A stretch of 64,000 nt of DNA, taken from the NCBI GenBank assembly GCA_963717155.1, contig OY970326.1, forward strand, positions 1,488,001 through 1,552,000, read 5' to 3'. Origin of the DNA: G963717155 sp963717155 (GTDB lineage: Bacteria; Actinomycetota; Thermoleophilia; Gaiellales; JALYLC01). The notes beneath the pieces were generated by a model. It searched no databases. It saw only the letters and a program-made list of their open reading frames with translations, and had not been told where the DNA came from. Positions 9,491-17,796 of the stretch are shown here, one piece after another (position 1 is the first letter of the stretch; each line of letters starts with the position of its first letter). The translations under genes were made by a program, and so were the position numbers.

Positions 9491-9874
9491 GCCTGAGGCG
9501 GCCGGCCACGGCGAACGGGGAGCAGCTTCCCGGCGCGCTCGAGCTGCGGCTATGTAGGGCCCGGCGAGGCCGAGACGGTTGCCGACCCCGGTGGTCGTCA
9601 GCAGGATGAGCGGCTTGCGGCGACCTCCCAACCCGCCCCGTGCGGGCTCGACCGGGGGGCGTCAGGAGGGTGATGACTGACCGACCGGTGGGGTCCGAAA
9701 CGCGCACGGAGGCCACGCCGCCGCCCGGTGGCCACGCGGGGCTGGAGGGCACGGACTCCACCGAGTTCGATGCAGCGCTTGCGGGCACGAGGGCGCGCTG
9801 GGAGGCGTGCTCTGCGCACGGTCGGCACCGACATACGACGATGGGACAGCCGGGCCAGGGCATACCCTCTGCGC
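9491..9874. other. Stretch without a supportable gene
   Basis: About 380 bases between the phosphoesterase and the channel-like gene. Open frames exist on both strands but have no recognisable domains or ribosome-binding sites. On the minus strand the reading LILLTTTGVGNRLGLAGPYI looks like a protein N-terminus but leads nowhere. I see no clear terminator or repeat. It may be decayed sequence. Confidence 0.4.
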
Positions 9875-10306
9875 ATGATTCGCGAAGAGCTTTCGCGGCT
9901 GCTTACCATCGAGGAGCGCCACCGCAGGCTGTTCGCGAGGTTCGTGATCGCGTTCGGCGCCACGCTCGTCGTTGCGGTATTCGGCACGCTGCTCACCTAC
10001 CACTTCGAAGTGGGGGTCAAGGGGGGCGACATCCATGATCTGGCGGATGCCGCGTTCTTCACGATCGTGCAGTTGCTCACGGTCTCGTCGCAGATCAAGA
10101 ACCCGTTGACTGTGGGCGGGCGGATCGTCGACCTTGGGCTCGAGGCGTGGTCGATTTTCGTCGTCACGGCCGTCGCAGGCAGCTTCGCATCCTTTTCTCG
10201 ACAGGTGATGCCGGGTAGCTGGGGGAACAAGCTCGCGCCGGCGATGCTCAACCACGCCCGCCTCCGCAGCGGCCCTCAGCCTCGGGGTGATCGGACACCG
10301 GAGTAG
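9875..10306 (+). CDS. Two-span ion-channel-like membrane protein with degenerate filter
   Basis: A 143-residue membrane protein with the layout of a minimal K+ channel: TM1 (FVIAFGATLVVAVFGTLL, ~25-45), a re-entrant pore-like loop (AAFFTIVQLLTVSSQ, ~62-76) and TM2 (AWSIFVVTAVAGSFASF, ~95-112). The filter position TVGYG of potassium channels is TVSSQ, so potassium selectivity is not expected. I know of similar actinobacterial proteins with a TVSSQ core, so this may be a family trait rather than damage. Its end overlaps a convergent HTH gene by 59 bases. Confidence 0.6.
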   Translation: MIREELSRLLTIEERHRRLFARFVIAFGATLVVAVFGTLLTYHFEVGVKGGDIHDLADAAFFTIVQLLTVSSQIKNPLTVGGRIVDLGLEAWSIFVVTAVAGSFASFSRQVMPGSWGNKLAPAMLNHARLRSGPQPRGDRTPE

Positions 10307-10520
10307 GGGAGGGCGCGCGAGGCATACGCTCGAGCCAACGCTCGAGCTCCTGGACAAAGATGAGCTTCCGCCGGCCGAGCTGGACGACGCGGAGATCGCC
10401 GAGCACCTGCGCGTAGAAGGTCGACCGGGCGATCCCGAGCCAGTCGGCGGCCTGCGAGGGTGAGAGCGCGCCGCGGCCGACAGGCCCTGGAGCTGGAGGG
10501 GTAGGAGGAGTCGTGGCCAT
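10248..10520 (-). CDS. Excisionase-like helix-turn-helix DNA-binding protein
   Basis: A small protein of about 90 residues with one HTH_17/excisionase-type domain: SPSQAADWLGIARSTFYAQV, then a wing-like GDLRVVQLGRRKLIFVQEL and a closing helix ERWLERM. Pro/Ala-rich tails flank it. The ATG at 10520 is preferred; an alternative lies at 10535. Such proteins act as recombination directionality factors or small regulators on integrated elements. No integrase gene is left nearby. Several GTGAC/GTCAC motifs just upstream of its start could be its binding sites (inference). Confidence 0.68.
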   Translation of the reverse strand: MATTPPTPPAPGPVGRGALSPSQAADWLGIARSTFYAQVLGDLRVVQLGRRKLIFVQELERWLERMPRAPSPTPVSDHPEAEGRCGGGRG

Positions 10521-10547
10521 GGTCTGTGACCCCACTCGGGCCGTGAC

Positions 10548-10568
10548 TGGTCACGCCCTTGGTCACGG
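10548..10568 (+). repeat. Tandem TGGTCACG motif, right copy
   Basis: TGGTCACGC-CCT-TGGTCACGG, the near twin of 7472-7491 with one extra spacer base. Together with the preceding GTGAC it also forms the palindrome GTGAC-TG-GTCAC (10543-10554). It lies directly upstream of the minus-strand excisionase-like gene. Confidence 0.55.
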
Positions 10569-10584
10569 ACTCCACAAAAAGTCC

Positions 10585-10613
10585 TGGACGCGGCTGGACG
10601 TATTGGACGCGGC
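10585..10613 (+). repeat. Short direct repeats TGGACG
   Basis: Three copies of TGGACG in 29 bases: TGGACGCGGC (10585), TGGACG (10595) and TGGACGCGGC (10604). They lie in the divergent region between the excisionase-like gene and the Thr-rich membrane protein, and could be a protein-binding array. Confidence 0.45.
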
Positions 10614-10662
10614 AGCCTTCAGTCGTTAAGGCGATCGCGTCCCGGCCTGTCATAATCGAACG

Positions 10663-11247
10663 ATGCGTAAGGCCGTGAGGCTCTCGTGTCTTGCCGTGCT
10701 GCTCGCCGCCGGAGTGCTTGTCGCGGGCACGGTGGCGTCCGGAGGCCGATCGGCGGTGCTCGCATCGGCGGCCGAGGCGACCACCGCGACAACGGCCGAG
10801 GCGACCACCGCGGCCGAGACCCCGACGGCTGAGACGACGACGGCTGAGGCCACGACGGCAGAGACGACGACCGCGCCGGCAGACACCGTCTCCCCGACGA
10901 CCGTCCAGCAGACGACCACCCGGCAGATTCAGGTAACGGTGGCTGGCACCACTACGACCTCGAGCGATGAGAACAGCACCCCGGACTGGGCCTGGGTACT
11001 GATTGCAATCCTTGCGGTCGGACTGATCGCGCTCATCGTGCTGCTGGCGCGCCGCGGCCGCGGCGGCGTCTCGGTCGAGGAGCGGCGCCACCTGCTCGAC
11101 GCAGCAGTCGGCAGCTGGGCCACTCAGGGGTGGGCGGTCGAGAGCGAGACCGCCGACTCGGCCGTGCTTCGTCGGGGCACCGAATCGATGCTCGTCAGCG
11201 TCGATCGAGAGGGACATGTGAGCACGAGGCCGCTTCCGACCGCGTGA
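10663..11247 (+). CDS. Secreted/membrane protein with Thr-Ala-Glu-rich repeat stalk
   Basis: 194 residues: an N-terminal signal/anchor (SCLAVLLAAGVLVAGTVA), a low-complexity stalk built from TTAEATT-like repeats (~35-85), a C-terminal membrane span (WAWVLIAILAVGLIALIVLLA, ~110-130) and a ~60-residue cytoplasmic tail (VEERRHLLDAAVGSWATQGW). The stalk is exported and could be glycosylated like other Thr-rich linkers (inference). A CATAAT box at 10651-10656 lies one helical turn before the ATG, so the message may be leaderless. The function is not known. Confidence 0.65.
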   Translation: MRKAVRLSCLAVLLAAGVLVAGTVASGGRSAVLASAAEATTATTAEATTAAETPTAETTTAEATTAETTTAPADTVSPTTVQQTTTRQIQVTVAGTTTTSSDENSTPDWAWVLIAILAVGLIALIVLLARRGRGGVSVEERRHLLDAAVGSWATQGWAVESETADSAVLRRGTESMLVSVDREGHVSTRPLPTA

Positions 11248-11261
11248 GCCCGCATCGTTTG

Positions 11262-11666
11262 ATGTCGGATGTCGCTCGCAACGAGCAGTTGGTTCGTCAG
11301 TTCTTCGCGACGTTGAGCACGGGAGATCTGGAAGCGCTGCGTCCACTGATCCATCGCGAGGGCAGCTGGGAGGTGATGGCCACCACGGTGCCGGGAGCAG
11401 GCACGACCGAAGGCGGCGATGCGGTCATCGACGACTTCCTGAAACCCGTGCGCGGCATGTTCGCGCCGGGCGACCCCAAGATCGAGGTGAAGCGCACGTT
11501 CGGCGTCGGCAATCTGGTCTGTGCCGAGACCGAGGCCGACGGTGAGCTGAGCAACGGCAACCACTACCACAACCGGTACGCGTGGATCATCGAGATCAAG
11601 GACGACACCGTGTGCCACCTGCGCGAGTACATGGATACGGCGTACATCATGAGCGTGGTGGACTGA
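11262..11666 (+). CDS. SnoaL/NTF2-like protein
   Basis: 134 residues with the NTF2-like cone fold pattern: NEQLVRQFFATLSTGDLEAL at the start, then LIHREGSWEVMATTVPGAG, and a C-terminal strand-rich HYHNRYAWIIEIKDDTVCHL. Family members include polyketide cyclases, ketosteroid isomerases and epoxide hydrolases acting on hydrophobic substrates. The P450 gene starts one base after its stop, so the two almost certainly share a transcript and may act on one substrate. The substrate is unknown. Confidence 0.75.
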   Translation: MSDVARNEQLVRQFFATLSTGDLEALRPLIHREGSWEVMATTVPGAGTTEGGDAVIDDFLKPVRGMFAPGDPKIEVKRTFGVGNLVCAETEADGELSNGNHYHNRYAWIIEIKDDTVCHLREYMDTAYIMSVVD

Positions 11667-11667
11667 G

Positions 11668-12846
11668 ATGGCCGATGCGCCGGTCGTCGACATCGACATG
11701 TTCAGCCTCGAGGCCATCCGCAACGCTCGAGCGGTCGACGACGGCCTGCGCGAGCTGGCGCCGGCGGTCAAGCTCAGCCGCGAGGACATCACCATCATCG
11801 GGCGTCACGAGCACGTGAAGGATGGTCTGCGCGATTGGCGCACGTTCTCGTCGACGTCGCGTCCCTGGCACGACCCCAACTCCCCGCGCCCCGAGATCTT
11901 GCTGACCGACGATCCGCCGCGACACACCGACGTTCGCGCCGTCGTGGCACGGGCGATGTCCAAGAACGCGCTCGACCGGTGGGAGGCGCGCTTCCGCAAC
12001 GACGCGACGCGCATCGTCGACACGCTCATCGAGCGCAGCGGTCAGGTCGTCGATGCCACCGCGGACATCTCGCGGCCGTTCGTCTACAAGGCCCTGCCCG
12101 ACGTGATCGGCCTACCCGAAGAGGGCCGCGAGCACATGGAGGCGTTCGGTCACATGGTGTGGTCCACGCTCGGGCCGCCGAACGAGCTGTTCGAAGAAGC
12201 CATGGCCGACATCGAGACGCTGGGCGGCTGGATCGGCAGTGCGACACTGCGCGAGAACCTGGCGCCCGACAGCCTGGGCATGGCCATGTTCGAGGCCGCC
12301 GACGCCGGGGCGATCACCGACGACGACGCGCTGTTGCTGGTGCAGACCATCGTGGCCGCGTCTGCCGACACCACGGTCATGACCCTGTCGGCGGCCATCC
12401 GCGCGTTCTGCGAGTTCCCCGACCAGTGGCAGGTGTTGCGGGCCGAGCCCGGTCTGGTGCGCAACGCCTTCGACGAGAGCCTGCGGTGGGACTCGCCGTC
12501 GCGGATGGCAGGGCGCATCACGACCACCGAAGTGCAGCTCGACGACGTCACCATTCCCGCCGGCGAGCGATGCGGGTTGTTATTCGCTGCGGCCAATCGC
12601 GATCCGCGCAGATGGGACGATCCCGACCGGTTCGATGTGCGGCGCGGCCTGGCCGGACAACTGGGCTGGGGCTTCGGCGTGCACCTGTGCGTCGGGCGCC
12701 AACTGGCCCAGCTCGAGGCTGACGCGCTGCTTTCGGAGCTGGTCCGACGGGTCGAGCGGTGGGAGCCTGCCGGTGAGCCCGAGCCATGGATGACCGCGAT
12801 CGGTCACGGACCGGCGTCGTTGCCCGTCACCTTCTGGGCGGCCTAG
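11668..12846 (+). CDS. Cytochrome P450 monooxygenase
   Basis: A 392-residue soluble bacterial P450. The heme-binding loop reads GWGFGVHLCVGRQLAQLE near residue 333, with the cysteine as axial ligand. The I-helix oxygen-binding segment is VAASADTTVM (~233), and the ExxR motif is in ESLRW (~275). It needs a ferredoxin and reductase, and neither is in the window. It is coupled to the upstream SnoaL-like gene, suggesting a two-step modification of a steroid, terpene or polyketide-like molecule (inference). The subfamily cannot be assigned by eye. Confidence 0.9.
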   Translation: MADAPVVDIDMFSLEAIRNARAVDDGLRELAPAVKLSREDITIIGRHEHVKDGLRDWRTFSSTSRPWHDPNSPRPEILLTDDPPRHTDVRAVVARAMSKNALDRWEARFRNDATRIVDTLIERSGQVVDATADISRPFVYKALPDVIGLPEEGREHMEAFGHMVWSTLGPPNELFEEAMADIETLGGWIGSATLRENLAPDSLGMAMFEAADAGAITDDDALLLVQTIVAASADTTVMTLSAAIRAFCEFPDQWQVLRAEPGLVRNAFDESLRWDSPSRMAGRITTTEVQLDDVTIPAGERCGLLFAAANRDPRRWDDPDRFDVRRGLAGQLGWGFGVHLCVGRQLAQLEADALLSELVRRVERWEPAGEPEPWMTAIGHGPASLPVTFWAA

Positions 12847-13048
12847 CCTCGCTGAAGAAGCAGCTCGCGGCGGCGAAGAGGACGAACACCAGGCTCGAGG
12901 CGCAGAACGCGAAGCTGTCCACCCTCTACGCCACCGAGCAGTCGTGGTTCAAGCAGGCCGAGGCGACGATCGCCGCGCAGGCACTGGTGGAACGGGGCCG
13001 ATCCTCAACTACCTGGAGTTCGAGCAGATCACGAACTGTTCGGGCTAG
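12841..13048 (+). pseudogene. Fragment of a coiled-coil protein
   Basis: After the P450 stop an open frame reads LASLKKQLAAAKRTNTRLEA and continues as a heptad-rich helix to about base 12985. It then loses sense, while another frame resumes with GPILNYLEFEQITNCSG and the stop at 13046-13048. This looks like the C-terminal remnant of a longer protein carrying one frameshift, with no start or upstream domain left. The parent family was not recognised. Confidence 0.4.
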
Positions 13049-13863
13049 GCGGAAGGCCCCAGCGTCAGGGCCGCGCGCAGTGCCGAGGGAGTCTGACCGG
13101 TCTCCGAGCGGATGACGCGGCAGAGGTGGCTCTGGTCGGCGAAGCCGATGTCGGCTGCGAGTCGGGCGAGATCGTGGTCACCGGTCGCGAGGGACTCGAG
13201 CGCGGCTCGTGCGCGCAGGCGCATGCGATGACGCGCGATGGTCGTCCCGGTCGCCGCGACGAATATCCGGCTGAGGTGATGCGGGGACGCGCCGACCGCG
13301 GCGGCGAGCTGGCGCAGGGAGAGGTCCGGATCGGCCGCGAGCGCTTCACGCACGGCGTCGACGAGGACGCCTCGGGCACGATCGGTCGCCGGTCTCCCGG
13401 CCATGGCACGCCGCTGGCAGGCCCCGGCGAGGACGGATGCGGCGACCGCCAGCGCATGCTCAAAGGCCGCATGCTCGTCGTCGCCCCGACGCAGCGCGCT
13501 CACCAGCCGTCGGTGCTCGAGGTCTGCTTCGCCGCCGACGCCTAGCGCCGCCGCCGGCAGCTCCGGCTCGCCCCACACTGAAGCGAGCAGCTCGGGGTCG
13601 AGGCCGATGGACGTGCAATCGTCTCCGTGGTCGTGCGGGTGGTCGTAGCGCTCCTGCTCTCCCGGGCGGACCGTGTAGGCCACGGTGGGGTCGAGGACGG
13701 CTTCGATGCCGTCGGCGCTGCGGCGGAAGCAGCCGCGACGCACGAGCACGATCGTGTGGCCGTTGCCCGACTCCGTGTCGATTCCCTGTCCGGCACGGTG
13801 CCGACAGTGGACATCGGCGACCGTGAGGCCGTCGCGACGGAGTAGCAGGCGGGCGTGGAGCAC
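13045..13863 (-). CDS. AraC-family transcriptional regulator
   Basis: 272 residues from the GTG at 13863. The N-terminal half is a cupin-like sensor with a His-rich patch (HPHDHGDD). The C-terminal ~100 residues carry the double HTH of AraC/XylS proteins: DLSLRQLAAAVGASPHHLSR and DLARLAADIGFADQSHLCRV, ending in TGQTPSALRAAL. It is divergent from the MFS transporter with about 60-70 bases between starts, so control of that pump is the natural guess. A longer start is possible but lacks homologous sequence. Confidence 0.85.
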   Translation of the reverse strand: MLHARLLLRRDGLTVADVHCRHRAGQGIDTESGNGHTIVLVRRGCFRRSADGIEAVLDPTVAYTVRPGEQERYDHPHDHGDDCTSIGLDPELLASVWGEPELPAAALGVGGEADLEHRRLVSALRRGDDEHAAFEHALAVAASVLAGACQRRAMAGRPATDRARGVLVDAVREALAADPDLSLRQLAAAVGASPHHLSRIFVAATGTTIARHRMRLRARAALESLATGDHDLARLAADIGFADQSHLCRVIRSETGQTPSALRAALTLGPSA

Positions 13864-13933
13864 GCCAGGCAGTCTCCCAAAGTGCGCACGGATGTCCAAG
13901 ACGCCGCCTGGGCTGGGCGCAATGGTGGGAGCC

Positions 13934-15367
13934 ATGCGCGTGCTGCCTATCCTCCTCACGGGCCAGGCCATGGCGAGCATGGACGCGTCGATCCTCGTAG
14001 TGGCCGCTCCGAGCTTGCGCGCCGATCTCCACGCGAGCGAGGCCCAGCTCCAGCTCGTCGTCGTGACATACACGCTGGCCTTCGCGGCGCTCGTCGTCGC
14101 CGGGGCGCGATTAGGTGATGTGTTCGGCCCGCGCCGAGTGTTTCTGCTTGGGTTGGCGGGGTTCACGATGGCCTCACTGGCGGGCGGTCTCGCGCCGACC
14201 GCGACCGACGTGATCCTGGCTCGCAGCGTCCAGGGCGCGGCTGGTGCACTGATGACCCCACAGGTGCTGACGATCATCCAGCGCGAGTACCACGGGGAGG
14301 CGCGAGCGCGTGCGATCGGCGCGTACTCGTTGATCCTGGCGGTGGGTGTGGCGGCCGGGCAAGTCGCCGGCGGCCTGCTCGTCTCGGCTCATCTGCTCCA
14401 CGGTGCCTGGCGACCCGCGCTGCTGCTCAACGCGCCGATCGGTGCAGCGTTGCTGGTGGCGGCGCGCCGGGGGCTGCCACCCATGCCGGCGACCGGCCGG
14501 CGCACCGTCGACGGGGGCGGAGCGGGGCTTCTCGCCGCGACGATGCTGATGCTCGTGTTGCCGTTGACCCTCGGCCGACAGGCGGACTGGCCCTGGTGGA
14601 GCGTTCCGTGCCTGGCTGTCGGGGTGGTGTCCGCGACGTTCTTCGCGGTGTGGGAGCGACGAGCTCGCACGGTCGACCGCGATCCGCTGTTCGACCTCGA
14701 GCTCCTGCGTGTCCCCGGCGTGGCTGCCGCGGCACTCGCGGTCCTGCTGATCATGGGAGCCTACGCGGGGTTCCTGCTCTGCCTGACCTTGTACCTCCAG
14801 GACGGCCTGAGCTTCTCACCGGTGCATGCCGGCTTCATATTCGCCGTGTATGCGGCGGGCTTCGGGGCGGCGAGCCTCACGTGGCCCCGAGCGCCCGAGT
14901 GCATCCGTCGAACCCTCCCGACCGTAGGCCCGCTGGCCATGGCGGTGGGGCTCGTCGTGGTCGGTGTGCTGGCGGCGCAAGGCGATCGGCCCGCTACGGC
15001 CCTGCCGTTTCTGCTGCTGGCGGGCGCCGGCCACGCCTGCGGTTTCTCACCGCTCACGAACCGACTCACCGCGGCGGTCTCACCCGGGGCAATCGCGGAC
15101 CTGAGCGGCCTGCTGCTCACCGCGAGCCTCATCGGCACGGTTCTGGGCACGGCGAGCGTCCCGGATATCTACCTCACTGCAGCGCCGTCCGGGTCAGGCT
15201 CTGCGCTGGCGAGGACAACCCTTGTCCTCGGGGCAGTGCTGCTGGTCACCGCAGCGTGCGCCTTGTGGGCCACGACGGGAGCGCGGACAGCCGTCGCGCG
15301 GCCCTTATGCAAGGCGGAACGTCGCGCCCAGATCGGTGTAGATGCGGATGTGGGCGAGGTTCGTTGA
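13934..15367 (+). CDS. MFS drug/solute exporter (DHA2-like)
   Basis: A polytopic transporter of about 477 residues with 12 to 14 predicted spans. It starts VLPILLTGQAMASMDASILV, has the motif A-like loop GARLGDVFGPRRVF between TM2 and TM3, and the motif C-like helix of drug/proton antiporters near SLILAVGVAAGQVAGGLLV. An in-frame ATG at 13922 would add four residues. It is divergent from the AraC regulator. Export of a drug-like compound driven by protons is the likely role. Its last 63 bases overlap the convergent gene, so the hydrophilic tail (CKAERRAQIGVD) may be an artefact of read-through. Confidence 0.85.
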   Translation: MRVLPILLTGQAMASMDASILVVAAPSLRADLHASEAQLQLVVVTYTLAFAALVVAGARLGDVFGPRRVFLLGLAGFTMASLAGGLAPTATDVILARSVQGAAGALMTPQVLTIIQREYHGEARARAIGAYSLILAVGVAAGQVAGGLLVSAHLLHGAWRPALLLNAPIGAALLVAARRGLPPMPATGRRTVDGGGAGLLAATMLMLVLPLTLGRQADWPWWSVPCLAVGVVSATFFAVWERRARTVDRDPLFDLELLRVPGVAAAALAVLLIMGAYAGFLLCLTLYLQDGLSFSPVHAGFIFAVYAAGFGAASLTWPRAPECIRRTLPTVGPLAMAVGLVVVGVLAAQGDRPATALPFLLLAGAGHACGFSPLTNRLTAAVSPGAIADLSGLLLTASLIGTVLGTASVPDIYLTAAPSGSGSALARTTLVLGAVLLVTAACALWATTGARTAVARPLCKAERRAQIGVDADVGEVR

Positions 15368-15826
15368 CGACCGCTCGCCATCGACCGGGGTGAGCGAGAC
15401 GTACGGGTGTCGCACGTCCTCCCCGAGATGGTCCCGCTCGACGTCCGGCTCGATCACGATCGTCGAGTAGCCGCGCGAGAGCAGTCCGCCATCGAGGTGC
15501 TTGCTCTGGCCGTCGAGTGCGATGTTCGGGTAGAGCACGTACTGCACCATCGCCTTGCCGGTCATTGTCTTGTTGCCGATGATGACGCGCGAGTTGGTCA
15601 CGACGACCGGCCAGCGATGCAGGCGAGCCGGCGTCATGTTCCGCGCCTGGCCCATCTTCGGGACGACGAGGACGTCGGCGGCGTCGTCTCGCCAGAGAAT
15701 CGCCTCGTCGTCGTCGTATTGCCAGCTGTCGATGAAGTAGGCGTGTGATCCCTTGACCTTCGAGACGATCCAGCCGACGATCACGATCGCGACGCACACA
15801 GCGAGGAACAGCAATACCGCAGTCAT
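15305..15826 (-). CDS. Membrane-anchored hypothetical protein
   Basis: 173 residues with one N-terminal membrane span (AVLLFLAVCVAIVIVGWIV) followed by a soluble, strand-rich domain (YFIDSWQYDDDEAILWRDD, TNSRVIIGNKTMTGKAMV, GYSTIVIEPDVERDHLG). The soluble part resembles a PH-like barrel with a lipid- or membrane-proximal role, but this is only a shape impression. It is convergent with the MFS gene (63-base overlap). No function is assigned. Confidence 0.65.
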   Translation of the reverse strand: MTAVLLFLAVCVAIVIVGWIVSKVKGSHAYFIDSWQYDDDEAILWRDDAADVLVVPKMGQARNMTPARLHRWPVVVTNSRVIIGNKTMTGKAMVQYVLYPNIALDGQSKHLDGGLLSRGYSTIVIEPDVERDHLGEDVRHPYVSLTPVDGERSSTNLAHIRIYTDLGATFRLA

Positions 15827-15897
15827 TGACAGAGCCTACGCGTCGCGGCGAGTTCCGGTTTCGGTGCCTGGGAGAACAACACGGCTAAGGTGGTCCC

Positions 15898-16134
15898 GTG
15901 CGCGAGCTTCGCAGCCCACCGGTACTGGGAGCCGTGATTGGCGCGGCCGCCGGCCTGCTCCTGGTGCTCGTCATCACCGAGATCGCGGGTTCGAACAGCC
16001 AGATCTGGTGGTGGCCCGCTGTGGCGCTGTTCTGCGCCATCGGTGGCGGCGTGCTCGGAGCGTTGATCGCAACGGAGGCCGAAGGCGAGTCGCCGGACGA
16101 GGCGTACGACAGCGACCCCGCGCGAGACACCTGA
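15898..16134 (+). CDS. Small two-span membrane protein
   Basis: 78 residues from a GTG at 15898 with two membrane spans (AVIGAAAGLLLVLVITEIA and WWPAVALFCAIGGGVLGALI) and a short acidic tail (SPDEAYDSDPARD). It lies divergent from the anchored protein above and 5 bases from the convergent HNH gene. No family recognised. Confidence 0.55.
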   Translation: MRELRSPPVLGAVIGAAAGLLLVLVITEIAGSNSQIWWWPAVALFCAIGGGVLGALIATEAEGESPDEAYDSDPARDT

Positions 16135-16139
16135 GCGAG

Positions 16140-17238
16140 TCAGCTGGGTGGTGCGTGTGGTTGGTTGGTGGTGATTGCGCGTCCGGCCTGATCTTGGAAG
16201 ATGGGCGTGTCGCCGGTGCCGCTGGTGTGGATGTGGTGGTCGTGCAGGAGCTTGTGGTGTCTCGGACAGAGCAGGATCAGGTTCGCGAGCTCGGTGCGTC
16301 CACCGTCCTCGTCTGCGACGAGGTGGTGTGCCTCGAGTTCGCGCGTGGCGGTACAGCCGGGGTACTGGCAGTGGTCTGAGCGCTTGTGCAGTGCGCGTTT
16401 CTGCGCGTAGGACGCGCAGCGCCCGACGCGTGAGTGCACGAGGTCGCGCCCGTTGCGCTTGATCGTGAGGCGCCGCGCGTCGCAGCCGAGCCGCTCGGCC
16501 GTCTCGGGGCTGAGCGGCCCGGCGCCTTCGAGCATCGGCGGCGTGTCGTCGCTCACATGCACGATCAGCGTCGTCGCGCTGCGCCGACACACCGCCGCCG
16601 CCGTGTTGGGCGAGTGTCACGAGCGCGTCGGCGGCCGACTGCTGCCACTCGATGACGCTGCCTGTCTGCTTGTCGGCCGCGCGCTGCTGCTTGGCGATAT
16701 CCCAGATCGCCTGCTCGAACACCAGCCCCTGCTCGAGCGGCAGGCGGCCGCTCAGACACAGCTCGCGCCGCCCACGCGTCCAACTCATGCTCAACGCGCG
16801 GCGCGCATACAGCGCCTCGTCGTCCTCGACCACTGGCGGCGCGAGCGTGCGCGCCGCCAACGCGATCACGCTCGGCGGCTTACCGACCGCAACACGCGCA
16901 AGCTCAGCATCACTCTCCGGCGTCGCGAACTCCGCAGCCGCCGCAACCTGATCGAGCGACAACGCGCCCATGCTCATCGCATCGTCGAGCGCCGGCAAGC
17001 TCCGAAGCGCCGCGCTCGTCTGCGTGATCCGCACGGCCGTGCGGTAGTCGCTGCTGGAGACCTGCGCGAGCCACTGCGCACTCGACGAGCACCCCGCCGC
17101 CCGCCAATCGGCATCATCGTCGGCGTCACGCACGAGCTGCGTGACCCGCTGGGCAAGCCGCGCCTGCTCCGCAAAGATCGACACCAACTCGCACCGACGC
17201 GCCTCACGCCGAAACTCGAGCGCCTCATCGACCATCAT
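16140..17238 (-). CDS. DUF222-HNH endonuclease (13E12-type), frameshifted
   Basis: Member of the actinobacterial DUF222 plus HNH family. The N-terminal DUF222 half runs from MMVDEALEF through the ALSLDQVAAAAEFATPE segment. The C-terminal HNH nuclease reads CQYPGCTATRELEAHH then LILLCPRHHKLLHDH, keeping the paired cysteines and histidines. The halves are in different frames: the break is near 16585-16603, and dropping one base gives 365 uninterrupted codons. I start it at the ATG 17238 (or 17235), just inside an SOS box. Family copies are often repeated in genomes and DNA-damage induced; the function is unproven. Confidence 0.8.
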
Positions 17239-17247
17239 CCACCGCCA

Positions 17248-17261
17248 CGAACATACGTTCG
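17248..17261 (-). promoter_or_regulatory. LexA (SOS) box upstream of the DUF222-HNH gene
   Basis: The perfect palindromic arms CGAAC-ATAC-GTTCG match the Gram-positive/actinobacterial SOS box (CGAACNNNNGTTCG). It lies 10 bases before the HNH start codon, where LexA would block transcription. Related 13E12-type genes in Mycobacterium belong to the LexA regulon, which supports the call. Confidence 0.78.
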
Positions 17262-17310
17262 AGACTACCAGCACCCTGCCGCCAGAAACGTGCCGACTCT
17301 GTGCCCAAAT

Positions 17311-17526
17311 TCAGCGGCGCGTCAGTGGCGAACGCATGAGCACCGTCACGAGGTCTGCGACCACGACCCCCCGCTGGGCGGACTGGTGCGCCGCGATCGT
17401 GTTGAGCGCTGCGCGGACGGAGGCGTCATCGTTCGTGAACTCGAAGGCCGAACCCGCCGTGACGGCGACTCCGCCGACCACGAGACTCGCAGCTCCGAAC
17501 CAGCGCGACACCGTTCGATCATCCAT
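17311..17526 (-). pseudogene. Truncated N-terminus of a small membrane protein
   Basis: 71 codons starting DDRTVSRWFGAASLVVGGVA after a good GGAGGT ribosome-binding site. One membrane span is present and the reading then ends in VTVLMRSPLTRR. Full-length actinobacterial proteins with this type of N-terminus have, as far as I recall, several more spans, so this is probably a fragment cut by a frameshift or deletion. It lies upstream of and codirectional with the SOS-boxed gene. Confidence 0.45.
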
Positions 17527-17796
17527 CGCATGGACCTCCAGAGACAACCTCAGGACGTGCTCAGCGTCGCGGCGGCCGCGTCCCGCAACAAGAGGCCTGG
17601 TCCCGGCAAGCCGGGAGCCTCACCGGGAAACGAGGGCAGCTGACGATCACGATCGACGGCGAGCGGCTCGACCCCGTCCCGGGCCAGACCATCAGCGCCC
17701 ACGGACCCGACCGCAACCTCAGCGTCGATGAGGTCGGATGCATCCAGTTCACGGACGCCGGGAGCGCCTAGGCCCCGGCCGGTCACACTACGCGGC

